From positions 124,001-188,000 of the forward strand of contig CAVUNO010000011.1 in assembly GCA_963742875.1 (NCBI GenBank): a DNA stretch of 64,000 nucleotides, in the 5' to 3' direction. A program made the position numbers and the translations under genes. Shown piece by piece: positions 1-8,156 of this stretch (its first letter is position 1; every line of letters starts with the position of its first letter). Source of the stretch: Bog-532 sp963742875. GTDB taxonomy: Bacteria; Actinomycetota; Actinomycetes; Streptosporangiales; Streptosporangiaceae. The notes beneath the pieces are model-generated. The model saw only the letters and a list, made by a program, of their open reading frames with translations. It made no database searches and was not told the origin of the DNA.

Positions 1-36
1 CCGGAGCCGATAGCAGCGCCGCGGCAGCCGGGCTGC

Positions 37-110
37 CCGACGGCCGGCCGCCGACGGCTGGGCGGCCGACGGCCGACGGCCGGGCCGGGATCGTCGACGG
101 CCGGACGGTC
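37..110. repeat. GACGGCCG-rich low-complexity stretch
   Basis: Short irregular repeats of a CGACGGCCGG-like unit lie just downstream of the DUF4229 gene. The window edge is too close to tell whether this is intergenic or the end of another gene. Confidence 0.35.
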
Positions 111-124
111 CGCTGCCGGGACGG

Positions 125-388
125 TCAGTCCCGGTCTTCGGCGCGCGTGCCTTCGTTGAGCCGGGCCCTGAATTCACCGGCCCGGTGGCGCACGCCGCGC
201 AGCCGGGTCGTCAGAGCCCCGGACATGACATCCCGCTGCCGGGACAGCAGCACGAAGCTGGCGATCCCGCTGACCAGCAGGGCCAAGGCGGCCAGCAGCA
301 GCCCGCGGGCGCCCGCGAAGTACAGCAGCACAAGCGCGCCGAGGAAGAGCGCGATCCGTGCGGACGTATAAGCCAGGGCAGTACGCAT
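125..388 (-). CDS. DUF4229 domain small membrane protein
   Basis: 87-aa protein with two hydrophobic segments (about residues 10-28 and 30-48) followed by a basic and then acidic cytoplasmic tail (LTTRLRGVRHRAGEFR). Size, the two helices and the RLRGVR stretch fit the DUF4229 family, which in actinomycetes often sits near menaquinone genes; its function is not known. The start is the ATG at 386-388. It lies 12 bases downstream of the ammonia-lyase gene on the same strand and may be co-transcribed. The family call is from memory of the pattern, not a search. Confidence 0.7.
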   Translation of the reverse strand: MRTALAYTSARIALFLGALVLLYFAGARGLLLAALALLVSGIASFVLLSRQRDVMSGALTTRLRGVRHRAGEFRARLNEGTRAEDRD

Positions 389-400
389 GACACTGCCAGG

Positions 401-1393
401 TTAGTGCGCCCCCGGCCCGGCTGTGGCCATGCCCTGGCTAATGACGCGCGCGAGCAGGGCCGGGTCGATGTTCCCGCCGGAGAGGACCGCTACCGGCTGC
501 CGTGCGGGCGGCAGCTCATCCCGGCGGAACAGGCAGGCGGCCACGGCGGCCGCGCCACCCGGCTCGGCCACGAGGTGCGCCTCGATGGCCAGGCGGCGCA
601 CCGCGGCGAGGAGTTCGGTGTCGGTGACGGTCACGATACCGGCCACATCCTTCTGCATGTGGGCGAACGGCAGCGCGCCGACCTGCTCCACCCGGAGCGC
701 ATCGGCGATCGTGCGGCCTACCGAGGCGGCGGGCCAGGCGACCCGGTCACCCTTACGGAGCGAGTCCCGGGCGTCGGCGGCGAATTCGGGCTCCACACCG
801 ACGACGGTCACGTCCGGATTGACGGCCCGGGCCGCGACCGCGATGCCGGCGATCAGGCCGCCGCCACTGACTGGAACGACGATGAGGTCCGTGTCCGGGC
901 GGTCAGCCATGATCTCCAGCCCGATGGTTCCCTGGCCGCCGATCACGCGGCGATCGTCGAAGGGCGGGATCAGCGCGTAGCCGTGCCTGGCCACCAGGTC
1001 ATCGGCTGCGGCCAGGCGAGCCGCCATGGTGGGCGCCACCGTCACCAGTTCCGCGCCGCAGGCGGTAATGGCGTCCGTCTTGGTCGCGGGCGCCGTCTCG
1101 GGGACCACGATCACAGCAGGCGCACCCAGCAGCGCCGCCGCGTAAGCCACCGCGTACCCGTGATTGCCGCTGGAATGGGCCACCACCCCGCGGTCCCGGT
1201 CCGCGGGCGGCAGCGCGCTGATAGCCGCGTAGGCGCCGCGCAGCTTGAACGAGCCCACCGGCTGCAACGACTCGGCCTTGATCAGGAGCAGGGGCGACGA
1301 CCGGGGGAAGGGTGCCAGCGGCGTGCGGACGGCGACACCATGCAGGCGCGTCGCGGCTTCCCTGATCTCTGCAACAGATACAAGTTGGGCCAT
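401..1393 (-). CDS. PLP-dependent threonine/serine ammonia-lyase family enzyme
   Basis: Fold-type II PLP enzyme of the serine/threonine dehydratase family. The Schiff-base lysine is in VGSFKLRGA, the Asn loop is SSGNHG, and the phosphate-binding glycine loop is SGGGLIAG. It lacks the C-terminal ACT domain of long biosynthetic IlvA, so it resembles short catabolic threonine dehydratases or serine racemase-like enzymes; the exact substrate cannot be read. I chose the ATG at 1391-1393; a GTG nine codons upstream (1418-1420) is the alternative, and neither has a clear ribosome site. It is divergent from bldC. Confidence 0.8.
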   Translation of the reverse strand: MAQLVSVAEIREAATRLHGVAVRTPLAPFPRSSPLLLIKAESLQPVGSFKLRGAYAAISALPPADRDRGVVAHSSGNHGYAVAYAAALLGAPAVIVVPETAPATKTDAITACGAELVTVAPTMAARLAAADDLVARHGYALIPPFDDRRVIGGQGTIGLEIMADRPDTDLIVVPVSGGGLIAGIAVAARAVNPDVTVVGVEPEFAADARDSLRKGDRVAWPAASVGRTIADALRVEQVGALPFAHMQKDVAGIVTVTDTELLAAVRRLAIEAHLVAEPGGAAAVAACLFRRDELPPARQPVAVLSGGNIDPALLARVISQGMATAGPGAH

Positions 1394-1490
1394 GCCGTCA
1401 CAGTAAGGTAGTGGCCACACAGAATAATCAAGTCGCGCTAATTTTCCGAAATCTAGGCAGAAAGCACTCGTTTGTCGCCAAACTTAGGTC

Positions 1491-1510
1491 AGGCTCAGGT
1501 TCATGAGCCT
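1491..1510 (+). promoter_or_regulatory. Hairpin in the bldC leader
   Basis: Perfect inverted repeat AGGCTCA-N6-TGAGCCT about 28 bases before the bldC start codon, within the untranslated leader shared with the divergent gene. It could be an operator or an RNA hairpin near the ribosome site; nothing in the sequence decides which. Confidence 0.4.
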
Positions 1511-1537
1511 GAGGGGCATAACTGGGAGGGGACTAAG

Positions 1538-1747
1538 TTGGACGGCAATAATGAGCGGCTGCTAACTCCGGGAGAGGTGGCGGCTCTCTTCCGGGTCGAC
1601 CCGAAGACCGTCACGCGCTGGGCCGCATCGGGCCGCATCACGAGCATCCGCACGCCCGGGGGGCACCGGCGCTTCCGGGAGTCAGAAGTACGCGCATTGC
1701 TTCGCGGTGAGGGAGAGCCCTCGGCTGAGGGCCATCCGGCTTTGTGA
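1538..1747 (+). CDS. bldC: BldC, MerR-like developmental DNA-binding protein
   Basis: 69-aa one-domain winged-helix regulator. The core LLTPGEVAALFRVDPKTVTR and the following SIRTPGGHRRFRE are almost the text of Streptomyces BldC, which binds direct repeats cooperatively and delays sporulation and secondary metabolism. The start is TTG at 1538, chosen because GGGAGGGG lies just upstream and the length then matches the usual 68 aa; a longer frame from 1472 has no ribosome site. It is monocistronic, with a strong hairpin right after the stop. It suggests a filamentous actinomycete. Confidence 0.93.
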   Translation: MDGNNERLLTPGEVAALFRVDPKTVTRWAASGRITSIRTPGGHRRFRESEVRALLRGEGEPSAEGHPAL

Positions 1748-1756
1748 CGCCTGGAC

Positions 1757-1794
1757 GGCCGGCACGGCGACCGTCCCGCTTTCCCGTGCCGGCC
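1757..1794 (+). terminator. Hairpin terminator after bldC
   Basis: Perfect 11-bp stem GGCCGGCACGG / CCGTGCCGGCC with a 16-base loop, starting 10 bases after the bldC stop. There is no T-tract, as is common in high-GC actinobacteria. Confidence 0.7.
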
Positions 1795-1863
1795 GCATCC
1801 TTGACCGCCTCTGCATGCCTTTGTGGATTACCGCCTCTGTGGTTCAGCCCCGCTGGCCGGTCT

Positions 1864-2142
1864 CTACGCGGGGTCGGCGTCCTCGCCCGGCTCGGCCCAG
1901 CGGTAGTCGGAGTTGTGCCGGGCGAATTCCTGGAACTCGCGCTCCAGCGCCTCGTCGCCGTCCCGCCACCGGGCGCGGCGCATGGCCGCTTCGTCTTCGG
2001 TCATCGCCTGCCCCGCCAGCCGCGCGTAGTCCACATCCTGCGGCCCGATTTCCACGTAAGCGTCGCCAATGATCCGCCCGTCGTTGCCGATGGCGGTCTG
2101 CGGAACCCTCAGGTTCCCGTTCGGTAGTCGTATGACGAACAT
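1864..2142 (-). CDS. Small acidic protein downstream of the metallopeptidase
   Basis: 92-aa protein I do not recognise. The first half looks like beta strands (FVIRLPNGNLRVPQ), the second half is helical and charged (EDEAAMRRARWRDGDEALER), ending in an acidic tail. No membrane segment or signal peptide. The start is ATG at 2142, 12 bases after the stop of the metallopeptidase gene, so the two form one transcriptional unit. A protein of this size and charge directly behind a putative toxin-type enzyme could be an inhibitor or immunity protein; that is an inference from position only. Confidence 0.65.
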   Translation of the reverse strand: MFVIRLPNGNLRVPQTAIGNDGRIIGDAYVEIGPQDVDYARLAGQAMTEDEAAMRRARWRDGDEALEREFQEFARHNSDYRWAEPGEDADPA

Positions 2143-2154
2143 CCCACGCTCACC

Positions 2155-3495
2155 CTAGATGCCATAACGCCGGTTGAAGTAAAGCATCACATTCAGCGCC
2201 GTCCGCGTATTGCCGCCGAGCATGTCCACCAGCGCGGGCCGCTGCCTGGACGCGATGGCGGCGCAGGCGTCCGCGAAGAACTCCTTACGGCCCAGGCCGC
2301 CGCGCTGCCGGTGGAAGTCGCTCGCGAGATGCGGCTGGCATTGATCGTAAAGCATCCGGAACTCGGCCGAGTCTGACTGCCAGCGCCCGGCCGACGCGTC
2401 GATGTCGTCCAGCGCGTGCCCCACCTCGTGGCACATCACGTCCGGGGTGGGCGACGGCCGGGTGCCGACCACGATCTTGCGTTCGCCGTAGGCGCCCGCG
2501 CAGGCATCCCAGGTCGCCCGGCCGGACGGCAGGGGAACCCCGCGCAGCGCGGTCATGTCGTCCAGCTGCGGAACGCCGCCCGGCCCGATGAAGATACCGT
2601 CGAGACCCGCGGCGAGCTTGTCCTTGATCTGCTGGGGCAGCTCGGCGAGCCGGTCGATCGCCGCCGCCGCCGCCGCGGGCGGGATCGTCGCGGGATCCCA
2701 CTGGCGCCACAGCACGGCCTCGAGCGTGCCGCAGTTCCTCCGGCCGTCACCGTGGCTGGTCTCTCCCGGGTTATGCGCGTGCGCGAAGGGCAGCCGGGGC
2801 CGGACCGCACCGGCACCGGGCGGCCGCTGGACCGCGCTCGCTGACCGCTGGGCGGGAAGATAGCCGCGCTGGGCCTCGGGCCACTGCCTCGCGCCCGCTC
2901 CCGGAGCGCTCGCGTTGCCGTGGCCGCGGCTGTTCTCGTGCCGCGCCGCCGGGGCCACCGCGGGCGGGGCGACCGGGGCCGTGCCAAAAGGGCCGCGCCG
3001 TACCCGGGCCCGCGCGCCGCCGACGGACGCCGCGGGCGCCTCACCACCGGTCCGGGCCGCTGTTTCCCCGCTGATGCCGGGAGATACGTTCGGTGGGCGC
3101 CCATCCGGGGGGCCGCTGCCGAGGGGGCCGCCGCCCGCGCTTCCCAGCCAGGCTGCCGGGGGCAGCGCGCTGCGGCGCTCGTCTGGCCACGGCAGCCCGG
3201 CCTCGTCCGGCCGCGGCGGCCCGGTCTCGTCCGCCCAGGGCGACCCGGGCCTGCGCGCGGTCACGTCGCGCGTGGTGAGCCCGGCCGGGTCATCGCCATT
3301 CCGGCGATGCCGGCCGGCCGCCTCAGCGCCGGCGGAAGGGGCCTGACTACGGCCACCAGCGAAACGGCCACGAGAGCGTGCCTTCCATGGCCGGTCGGGA
3401 CGCGCCGTCTCCCCGCCCCGGTCGCGCCGCGGCATCAGCCGGCCCGCACGCGGATGGGCGAGTCGGCGGACGCGCTCGAAGAGCCGTAGCCGCAT
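2155..3495 (-). CDS. Putative anthrax-lethal-factor-like zinc metallopeptidase with disordered N-terminus
   Basis: 446 aa from the ATG at 3495, which follows GGAGGG at good spacing; the frame stays open upstream. Residues 1-250 are Pro/Gly/Ala/Arg-rich and probably disordered. The C-terminal ~180 residues form a compact domain with zinc motif HEVGH (about 356-360) followed by a downstream acidic zinc-ligand motif KEFFAD (Glu about 405), the layout of the gluzincin ATLF family (lethal and edema factor-like domains). There is no Sec/Tat signal or membrane helix, so export, if any, would need another route. It sits directly upstream of the small acidic protein. Catalytic class is well supported by motif; the ATLF assignment and a toxin role are inferred. 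Confidence 0.7.
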   Translation of the reverse strand: MRLRLFERVRRLAHPRAGRLMPRRDRGGETARPDRPWKARSRGRFAGGRSQAPSAGAEAAGRHRRNGDDPAGLTTRDVTARRPGSPWADETGPPRPDEAGLPWPDERRSALPPAAWLGSAGGGPLGSGPPDGRPPNVSPGISGETAARTGGEAPAASVGGARARVRRGPFGTAPVAPPAVAPAARHENSRGHGNASAPGAGARQWPEAQRGYLPAQRSASAVQRPPGAGAVRPRLPFAHAHNPGETSHGDGRRNCGTLEAVLWRQWDPATIPPAAAAAAIDRLAELPQQIKDKLAAGLDGIFIGPGGVPQLDDMTALRGVPLPSGRATWDACAGAYGERKIVVGTRPSPTPDVMCHEVGHALDDIDASAGRWQSDSAEFRMLYDQCQPHLASDFHRQRGGLGRKEFFADACAAIASRQRPALVDMLGGNTRTALNVMLYFNRRYGI

Positions 3496-3844
3496 ATCTC
3501 GCCCTCCTGTTTGCACCCGGCCGCCAGCGTACGACGAAATAACGCACAAGTCACTTCGGAGTGACCTACAGTGACGCATGGGGCATATATGCCGCGCCTA
3601 AGATTAATGAATACAGATACGGGTTATCGGCACCGGAGGTTAGGCTTCGATCCCGAGTTCCTCAGGCCGCTCAACCGCGCCATTCACGGCGCCGAGAGCG
3701 CCGAGACGGGTGACGACCCGGCAGGCTGGTCCGGCGGGGAGTGCTGACCGCCGGGCCGTCCGATGCAGGCCCGGGCAGCCCGGGCGCCCTCCGGTCATCC
3801 TGGGGCACCGCCGGTCAAGCCCGGGCACACCACTGCGGCTGGCG
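3496..3844. other. Intergenic region with no convincing gene
   Basis: 349 bases between the metallopeptidase start and the end of ccsB. The part near 3540-3640 is more AT-rich and probably holds the metallopeptidase promoter. The part near 3640-3840 has several GCCCGGGC-type short repeats; reading frames there are high-GC shadows. Confidence 0.5.
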
Positions 3845-4933
3845 TCAGCCCAGGCCCGCGTAGGAGTGCAGGCCGGTAACGAAGGTCTGCACGACCAGCA
3901 CATTGAACAGCAGACAGCCGAAACCGATCAGCTGAATGTACGCAGCCCGCTTGCCCCGCCAGCCCGCCGTGGCCCGGGCGTGCAGGAAGCACGCGTAGAC
4001 GACCCAGGTGATGAAGGCCCACGTCTCGACCGGGTCCCAGCCCCAGTAACGGCCCCAGGCCTGGTCAGCCCAGATCGCGCCGGCGATGATGCCGAACGTC
4101 CAGATCGGGAAGCCGAAGACCACCGTGCGGTAGGTCAGCCGGTCCAGTTCCTCGGCGCCGGGGAGCCGGCGCATGATGCCGTGGTTCGCGGGGCTGCGGC
4201 CCGCCGCCACCCGCCGGGTGTACCGCTCGGCGAAGAGGTAGACCACGCCTAGCACGGCGGCAACGAAGAAGATCCCGACCAACAGGGTCATGGCGGCCAC
4301 GTGGATCGCCAGCCAGTACGACCTCAGCGCGGGGACCAGCGGCCCGGCGGGCGTGTAGATAACCGTCTGCGCCAGGCCCAGCGCGACCACGACCGCGCCC
4401 ATCACGAACACCCCGAGGTGCCAGGCCCGGTAGCGCATCATCAGGGCGACGAAGAAGATGACCGTCACGCAGGTCAGAGCCGTGACGAACTCATACATGT
4501 CCCCCCAGGGGACCCGGTGCACCGCTATGCCGCGCGTGATGACGCCCGTCAGGTGCACCGCCATGCCGAGGAAGGTCAGGCCGATGGCCCCGCGGATCAG
4601 CGGTCCCAGCCGCTCCCGGCCGTCCGCGCCCGGATCCGTGGCCGCCGGGGGCACCACCGCCGGCGTCTCCCGTGTGGCCGGCGTCTCCGGAGTGGCCGGC
4701 GTCTCCGGAGTGGCCGGCGTCTCCGGCGTTCCGGCTCCGCTGCCCGCCCGCACCCCGGCCAGCTCGGGAACCGGCCGCACGGCCTTCCCCGCCGCGCTGG
4801 CCGCCTTCACCCGTCGCCCGTAGGCGAAGTCGCCGGCGTAGGCGAGCATGGCGAGCGAGTAGATCACCACCGCGACGATCAGTAGGTGGTCGCTGAGCTG
4901 CGCCAGCCCGAGGTTATCGGACACGGGCCTCAC
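3845..4933 (-). CDS. ccsB: Cytochrome c biogenesis protein CcsB (ResC)
   Basis: 362-aa polytopic membrane protein of system II cytochrome c maturation, which carries haem across the membrane and ligates it to apocytochrome with ResB. The haem-binding tryptophan-rich motif is present as WGRYWGWDPVETW, with histidines in nearby helices (HVAAMTLLVG; C-terminal VTGLHSYAG). Residues about 60-110 form a soluble linker with repeated PETPAT units. The start GTG (4931-4933) overlaps the resB stop as GTGA, so the genes are translationally coupled; a GTG three codons later is an alternative. Confidence 0.92.
   Translation of the reverse strand: MRPVSDNLGLAQLSDHLLIVAVVIYSLAMLAYAGDFAYGRRVKAASAAGKAVRPVPELAGVRAGSGAGTPETPATPETPATPETPATRETPAVVPPAATDPGADGRERLGPLIRGAIGLTFLGMAVHLTGVITRGIAVHRVPWGDMYEFVTALTCVTVIFFVALMMRYRAWHLGVFVMGAVVVALGLAQTVIYTPAGPLVPALRSYWLAIHVAAMTLLVGIFFVAAVLGVVYLFAERYTRRVAAGRSPANHGIMRRLPGAEELDRLTYRTVVFGFPIWTFGIIAGAIWADQAWGRYWGWDPVETWAFITWVVYACFLHARATAGWRGKRAAYIQLIGFGCLLFNVLVVQTFVTGLHSYAGLG
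4662..4733. repeat. 18-bp tandem repeat inside ccsB
   Basis: Four copies of an 18-bp unit close to GGCGTCTCCGGAGTGGCC encode the repeated PETPAT linker of CcsB on the minus strand. The two central copies are identical, which indicates recent in-frame expansion. Confidence 0.85.
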
Positions 4934-6729
4934 TCCGTCTCTTCGCTGCGGGGAGATGAATCATGGTCGCTGCGGTCGGGCGTGGTCACGGTGACCGGCC
5001 CTGGCTGGGTGCTTTCCCGGCCGCCGGGCGGGGCGGCTTCGGGACCGGCTTCGCCTGCTGCTGAGCCCGCCGGCTCACCCGCGCCGGTGTCCGTGCCGTG
5101 GTGGACCGACGTGAGGTCGGCGGCCAGCTCCGCGAATTCGGCTTCGAAGCCGCCGCCCACGTCGGAGCGGGCCAGGCCGCCCACGTCGACCACGGTGCGG
5201 CCGTGGTCACCGCGGTAGGCACGGACGAAGATCCGCCGCCGCCGGACGAGGAAGGACAGCACCAGGCCGGTCAGGGCGACGATCGCGGATATCAGCGCCG
5301 GTCCCTGGCCCGGATCGTAGGTCACCTGGAGGCTCGCCCATTGCTTGTAGCCGGTGAACGTGAGCGTGCCCGCACCGTTGGGCAGCTTCATCGACTGGCC
5401 GACCGTCAGGACCTGCGCCGGTGCGGCGATCCGGCGCATGCCGGTGGTGTTGAGCTGGTACACCGACTGCGGCGCACCGGAGTTCAGGCCCAGGTTGCCG
5501 CTATAGGCGATCATGCTCACCGCCGGCTCGTACGGCGCCGGGAACGCCGACTCCAGCTGCCCGTTCACATCCACGGCGGTCGGCAGGAACACCCCGGCGA
5601 AGCCGAGCTGCTGCGGCTTCGCGTCGGGGGCCTTCACAACGCCCTCGGACAGGTAGGTGGACTGCTCAGCCGGAAGGAACGGGGTCGCCTGGTCGTACAC
5701 AACCTTGCCGCGGCCGTCGGTCACGCGGAAGACCGGCGCGTAGCCGTGCCCGATTAGGTAGACCTTCGTCGAGTCCACGTTCAGTGGGTGGTTCACCTGG
5801 AGGTCGTAGGTGCGGGCCGCGCCGCCCGGCTGCGCCGTGTAGGACAGGTGCGCGTCGAAGCTGGCCGGCTGGTTCCGGTCCAGCCCGGACGCGATGTAGC
5901 TCGCGGAAAACTTGTCCAGGGTGAGGCTGAACGGGGCCAGATCGGTCGGCGACACGAGATGCCCCGGGTGATACGCGTCGAGATCGGTCACGGTATCCGC
6001 GAAGCTGCTGCCCTCGACCAGCAGCCGGTCGGCCTTGTAGCCGAACAGGCCACCGACGCCGACGGAGACGAGCACCCCCATCAGGGCGATGTGGAACAGC
6101 AGGTTGCCGACTTCCCGGCGGTAGCCCTTCTCCGCCGACAGCCAGCCTTGTCCCCGGTTCAGCCGGAAACGCCGCCGGGCGAGGAAAGCGGCGGCCGCGG
6201 CGGACGCCTCCTCCGGGGTCATCGCGGTCTCGTAACGGACGGAGTTCGGCAGCCGGGACAGGTTCCGCGGCGCCCGCGGCGGCAGCGCCCGCGCCATCCG
6301 GGCCAGCCGGAACGTCCGCGGCAGCACGCACCCCGCCAGCGAGGTGAACAGCAGCAGGTAGATCGCGGCGAACCAGGGGGCGGCGAACACGTTGAAGAGG
6401 CCCAGCGCGTTGAGGAACGGCGCCAGGGCCGGATGAGCCGTGTAGTACTGCTGCACGGCGGCGGGATCAATGCCCTGCTGCGGCAGCAGTGACCCGGGCA
6501 CGCTGCCGAGCGCGAGCAGGAACAGCAGAACCAGCGCGATGCGCATCGAGGTGAGCTGCCGCCAGCCCCACCGGGCCCACGCCATCACGCCGAACGTTCC
6601 GGGCTGCGGGCGCGCCGGCCGGGTTTCGGTCTCCGCGGCCAGCTGCCCGGGCACCAGCCCGGGCACTTCCCCGAGGATGCCGGCCGGGGCGGTGCCGTTG
6701 CCTGCTTCAGGCGTGTGCACGTCGGTCAT
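4930..6729 (-). CDS. resB: Cytochrome c biogenesis protein ResB
   Basis: 599-aa ResB, partner of CcsB in the haem export and ligation complex. Membrane helices lie at about 58-78 (MRIALVLLFLLALGSVPGS), 115-135, 205-230 and 475-495, with a large extracytoplasmic domain between the last two, the normal ResB plan. The N-terminal 45 residues and the C-terminal 90 residues are polar and probably disordered. The gene starts 4 bases after the stop of the thioredoxin-like lipoprotein and overlaps ccsB by 4 bases, so the three form one operon. The ccdA gene that often lies between the thioredoxin and resB in relatives is missing. Confidence 0.92.
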   Translation of the reverse strand: MTDVHTPEAGNGTAPAGILGEVPGLVPGQLAAETETRPARPQPGTFGVMAWARWGWRQLTSMRIALVLLFLLALGSVPGSLLPQQGIDPAAVQQYYTAHPALAPFLNALGLFNVFAAPWFAAIYLLLFTSLAGCVLPRTFRLARMARALPPRAPRNLSRLPNSVRYETAMTPEEASAAAAAFLARRRFRLNRGQGWLSAEKGYRREVGNLLFHIALMGVLVSVGVGGLFGYKADRLLVEGSSFADTVTDLDAYHPGHLVSPTDLAPFSLTLDKFSASYIASGLDRNQPASFDAHLSYTAQPGGAARTYDLQVNHPLNVDSTKVYLIGHGYAPVFRVTDGRGKVVYDQATPFLPAEQSTYLSEGVVKAPDAKPQQLGFAGVFLPTAVDVNGQLESAFPAPYEPAVSMIAYSGNLGLNSGAPQSVYQLNTTGMRRIAAPAQVLTVGQSMKLPNGAGTLTFTGYKQWASLQVTYDPGQGPALISAIVALTGLVLSFLVRRRRIFVRAYRGDHGRTVVDVGGLARSDVGGGFEAEFAELAADLTSVHHGTDTGAGEPAGSAAGEAGPEAAPPGGRESTQPGPVTVTTPDRSDHDSSPRSEETE

Positions 6730-6733
6730 CGGC

Positions 6734-7342
6734 TCATGCCCCAGCAGTCACTTTGGCGAGGATGCTCCCTAGGCTCGCGTAGTTCGCCTGGCCGATGACC
6801 CGCCCGGCGATGTGGCCATTGCGGTCGATTACGAGCGTGCTCGGGATCGCCGCCGGCGGCACGGTGCCGCGGAAGGCGAGGGCGATCTCGTCGCCCGGGT
6901 CGTTCAGGCTCGGATAGGTGATGCCGAAATTCTGCATGAAGGCCTGCGCGCTCGCGGGCGAGTCCCTGATATCGACCCCGACGAACTGAACACCCTTGGG
7001 CTGGTACTGCTCCGAGAGAACGGCCAGGGTGGGAGCCTCCGAGCGGCATGGCGCGCACCAGGAGCCCCAGAAGTTGATGACGACCACCGTGCCGCGGTAG
7101 GAACTCAGGCTGAACCGGGCGCCGGACAGCGTGCTGCCGGAGATGGCCGGTGCCGCCAGCCGGCTGCCGGCCCTGAAGTAGGTGCTGTTCCCGTTGCCTG
7201 ACACGAAGTTGACGCCGTTGCTGGCCGGGGTGTTCGCCGCTATCTGGCCGCCGCATGCCGCAACGCTCAGCACGCCAACGGCGGCCGTCACGGCCGTGGC
7301 GACGGCGCGGCGAACGGCAGTGGACGAGGGGAACACCGGCAC
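6734..7342 (-). CDS. TlpA/ResA-like thioredoxin lipoprotein
   Basis: 202-aa extracytoplasmic thiol-disulfide oxidoreductase. The N-terminus has an arginine, a hydrophobic stretch and lipobox VAAC (about residues 27-30), so it is probably lipid-anchored. The redox motif is WCAPC in NFWGSWCAPCRSEAP, followed by the conserved cis-Pro region VPPAAIPSTLVID. Its expected role is to reduce the CxxCH motif of apocytochrome c before haem ligation by ResB/CcsB, which follow in the operon. The start is GTG at 7342 or the next GTG two codons in. Its electron donor (usually CcdA) is not encoded nearby. Confidence 0.88.
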   Translation of the reverse strand: MPVFPSSTAVRRAVATAVTAAVGVLSVAACGGQIAANTPASNGVNFVSGNGNSTYFRAGSRLAAPAISGSTLSGARFSLSSYRGTVVVINFWGSWCAPCRSEAPTLAVLSEQYQPKGVQFVGVDIRDSPASAQAFMQNFGITYPSLNDPGDEIALAFRGTVPPAAIPSTLVIDRNGHIAGRVIGQANYASLGSILAKVTAGA

Positions 7343-7383
7343 TTCCAGGACTCAGAAACTCCTACAGTGAGTAGTACCGGGGT

Positions 7384-8058
7384 CTATTGTGCCGCACCGC
7401 CCAGGTTGGCCTGACGCCGGGCCGGCTCGGCGTAGGTCACGCTGGTGATCTGGTCTCCCATGTAGGTGAAGCTGGTGACGCTGGCCAGCGCGCACTCACG
7501 TTTATTGGGGTGGTGCCAGAGCCTGCGGCCTTCCGCGCTCTTGCGGGTGACCCAGATCGGGAGCTGGTGGCTGACGCATACGACCTCGTGACCGCGGGCG
7601 GCGTCCCTGGCGTCGGCCATCGCGGCGCTCACCCGCTGGGCGACCGAGCTGTAATGCTCACCCCAGGACGGCGAGAACGGATCCCGCAGGTACCACCAGT
7701 GCTCCAGCCGCCGCAGCGAGCCGTCTCCGATGCCGAAGACCAAGCCCTCGAAGTGATTCCAGGGTTCAATCAGCCGCTGGTCGACCACCGGCTCGAGGCT
7801 GAATCGCTCCGCGACCGGCTCGGCCGTCTCCCGGGCCCGCTCGAGCGGCGAGGTGAAGATCGCCACCACGTCCCGTTCGGCCAGGTAATCCGCGGCGGCC
7901 TTGGCCATCATGCGGCCATCTTCGGACAGGTGGAATCCCGGCAGGCGCCCGTAGATCAGCCCGCGCGGGTTCTCGACTTCCCCGTGCCTGAGCAGGTGCA
8001 CAACGGTCTTATCGACGGGCCGCCCCGGCGCGGCAGCATTCGGCGACTGGTCACTCAT
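7384..8058 (-). CDS. Histidine phosphatase (phosphoglycerate-mutase superfamily)
   Basis: 224-aa enzyme with the phosphohistidine motif LLRHGEVENP near residue 25 and the second arginine/glutamate segment TSPLERARETA, plus a late catalytic histidine in VCVSHQLPIW. These define the branch-1 histidine phosphatases. The substrate is unknown. The gene lies between hemL and the cytochrome c genes, an arrangement seen in other actinomycetes, so a link to the haem block is possible. ATG start, 41 bases upstream of the thioredoxin gene. Confidence 0.85.
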   Translation of the reverse strand: MSDQSPNAAAPGRPVDKTVVHLLRHGEVENPRGLIYGRLPGFHLSEDGRMMAKAAADYLAERDVVAIFTSPLERARETAEPVAERFSLEPVVDQRLIEPWNHFEGLVFGIGDGSLRRLEHWWYLRDPFSPSWGEHYSSVAQRVSAAMADARDAARGHEVVCVSHQLPIWVTRKSAEGRRLWHHPNKRECALASVTSFTYMGDQITSVTYAEPARRQANLGGAAQ

Positions 8059-8156
8059 GGCCGACCCATCTTACCGGCCCGACGTTCATCCAGAGTCGCC
8101 TTGGGAGGCGGACCCGCCAGGAGATGGCGCACCGGGAGGCGGTCTGCCGGGGAAGG

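Noticed and set aside
185..1411. Long plus-strand frame opposite the ammonia-lyase
   Set aside because: High-GC shadow of the minus gene; no family motif and no ribosome site.
3640..3903. Minus-strand 87-codon frame downstream of ccsB
   Set aside because: Overlaps the conserved end of ccsB in another frame and shows no motif.
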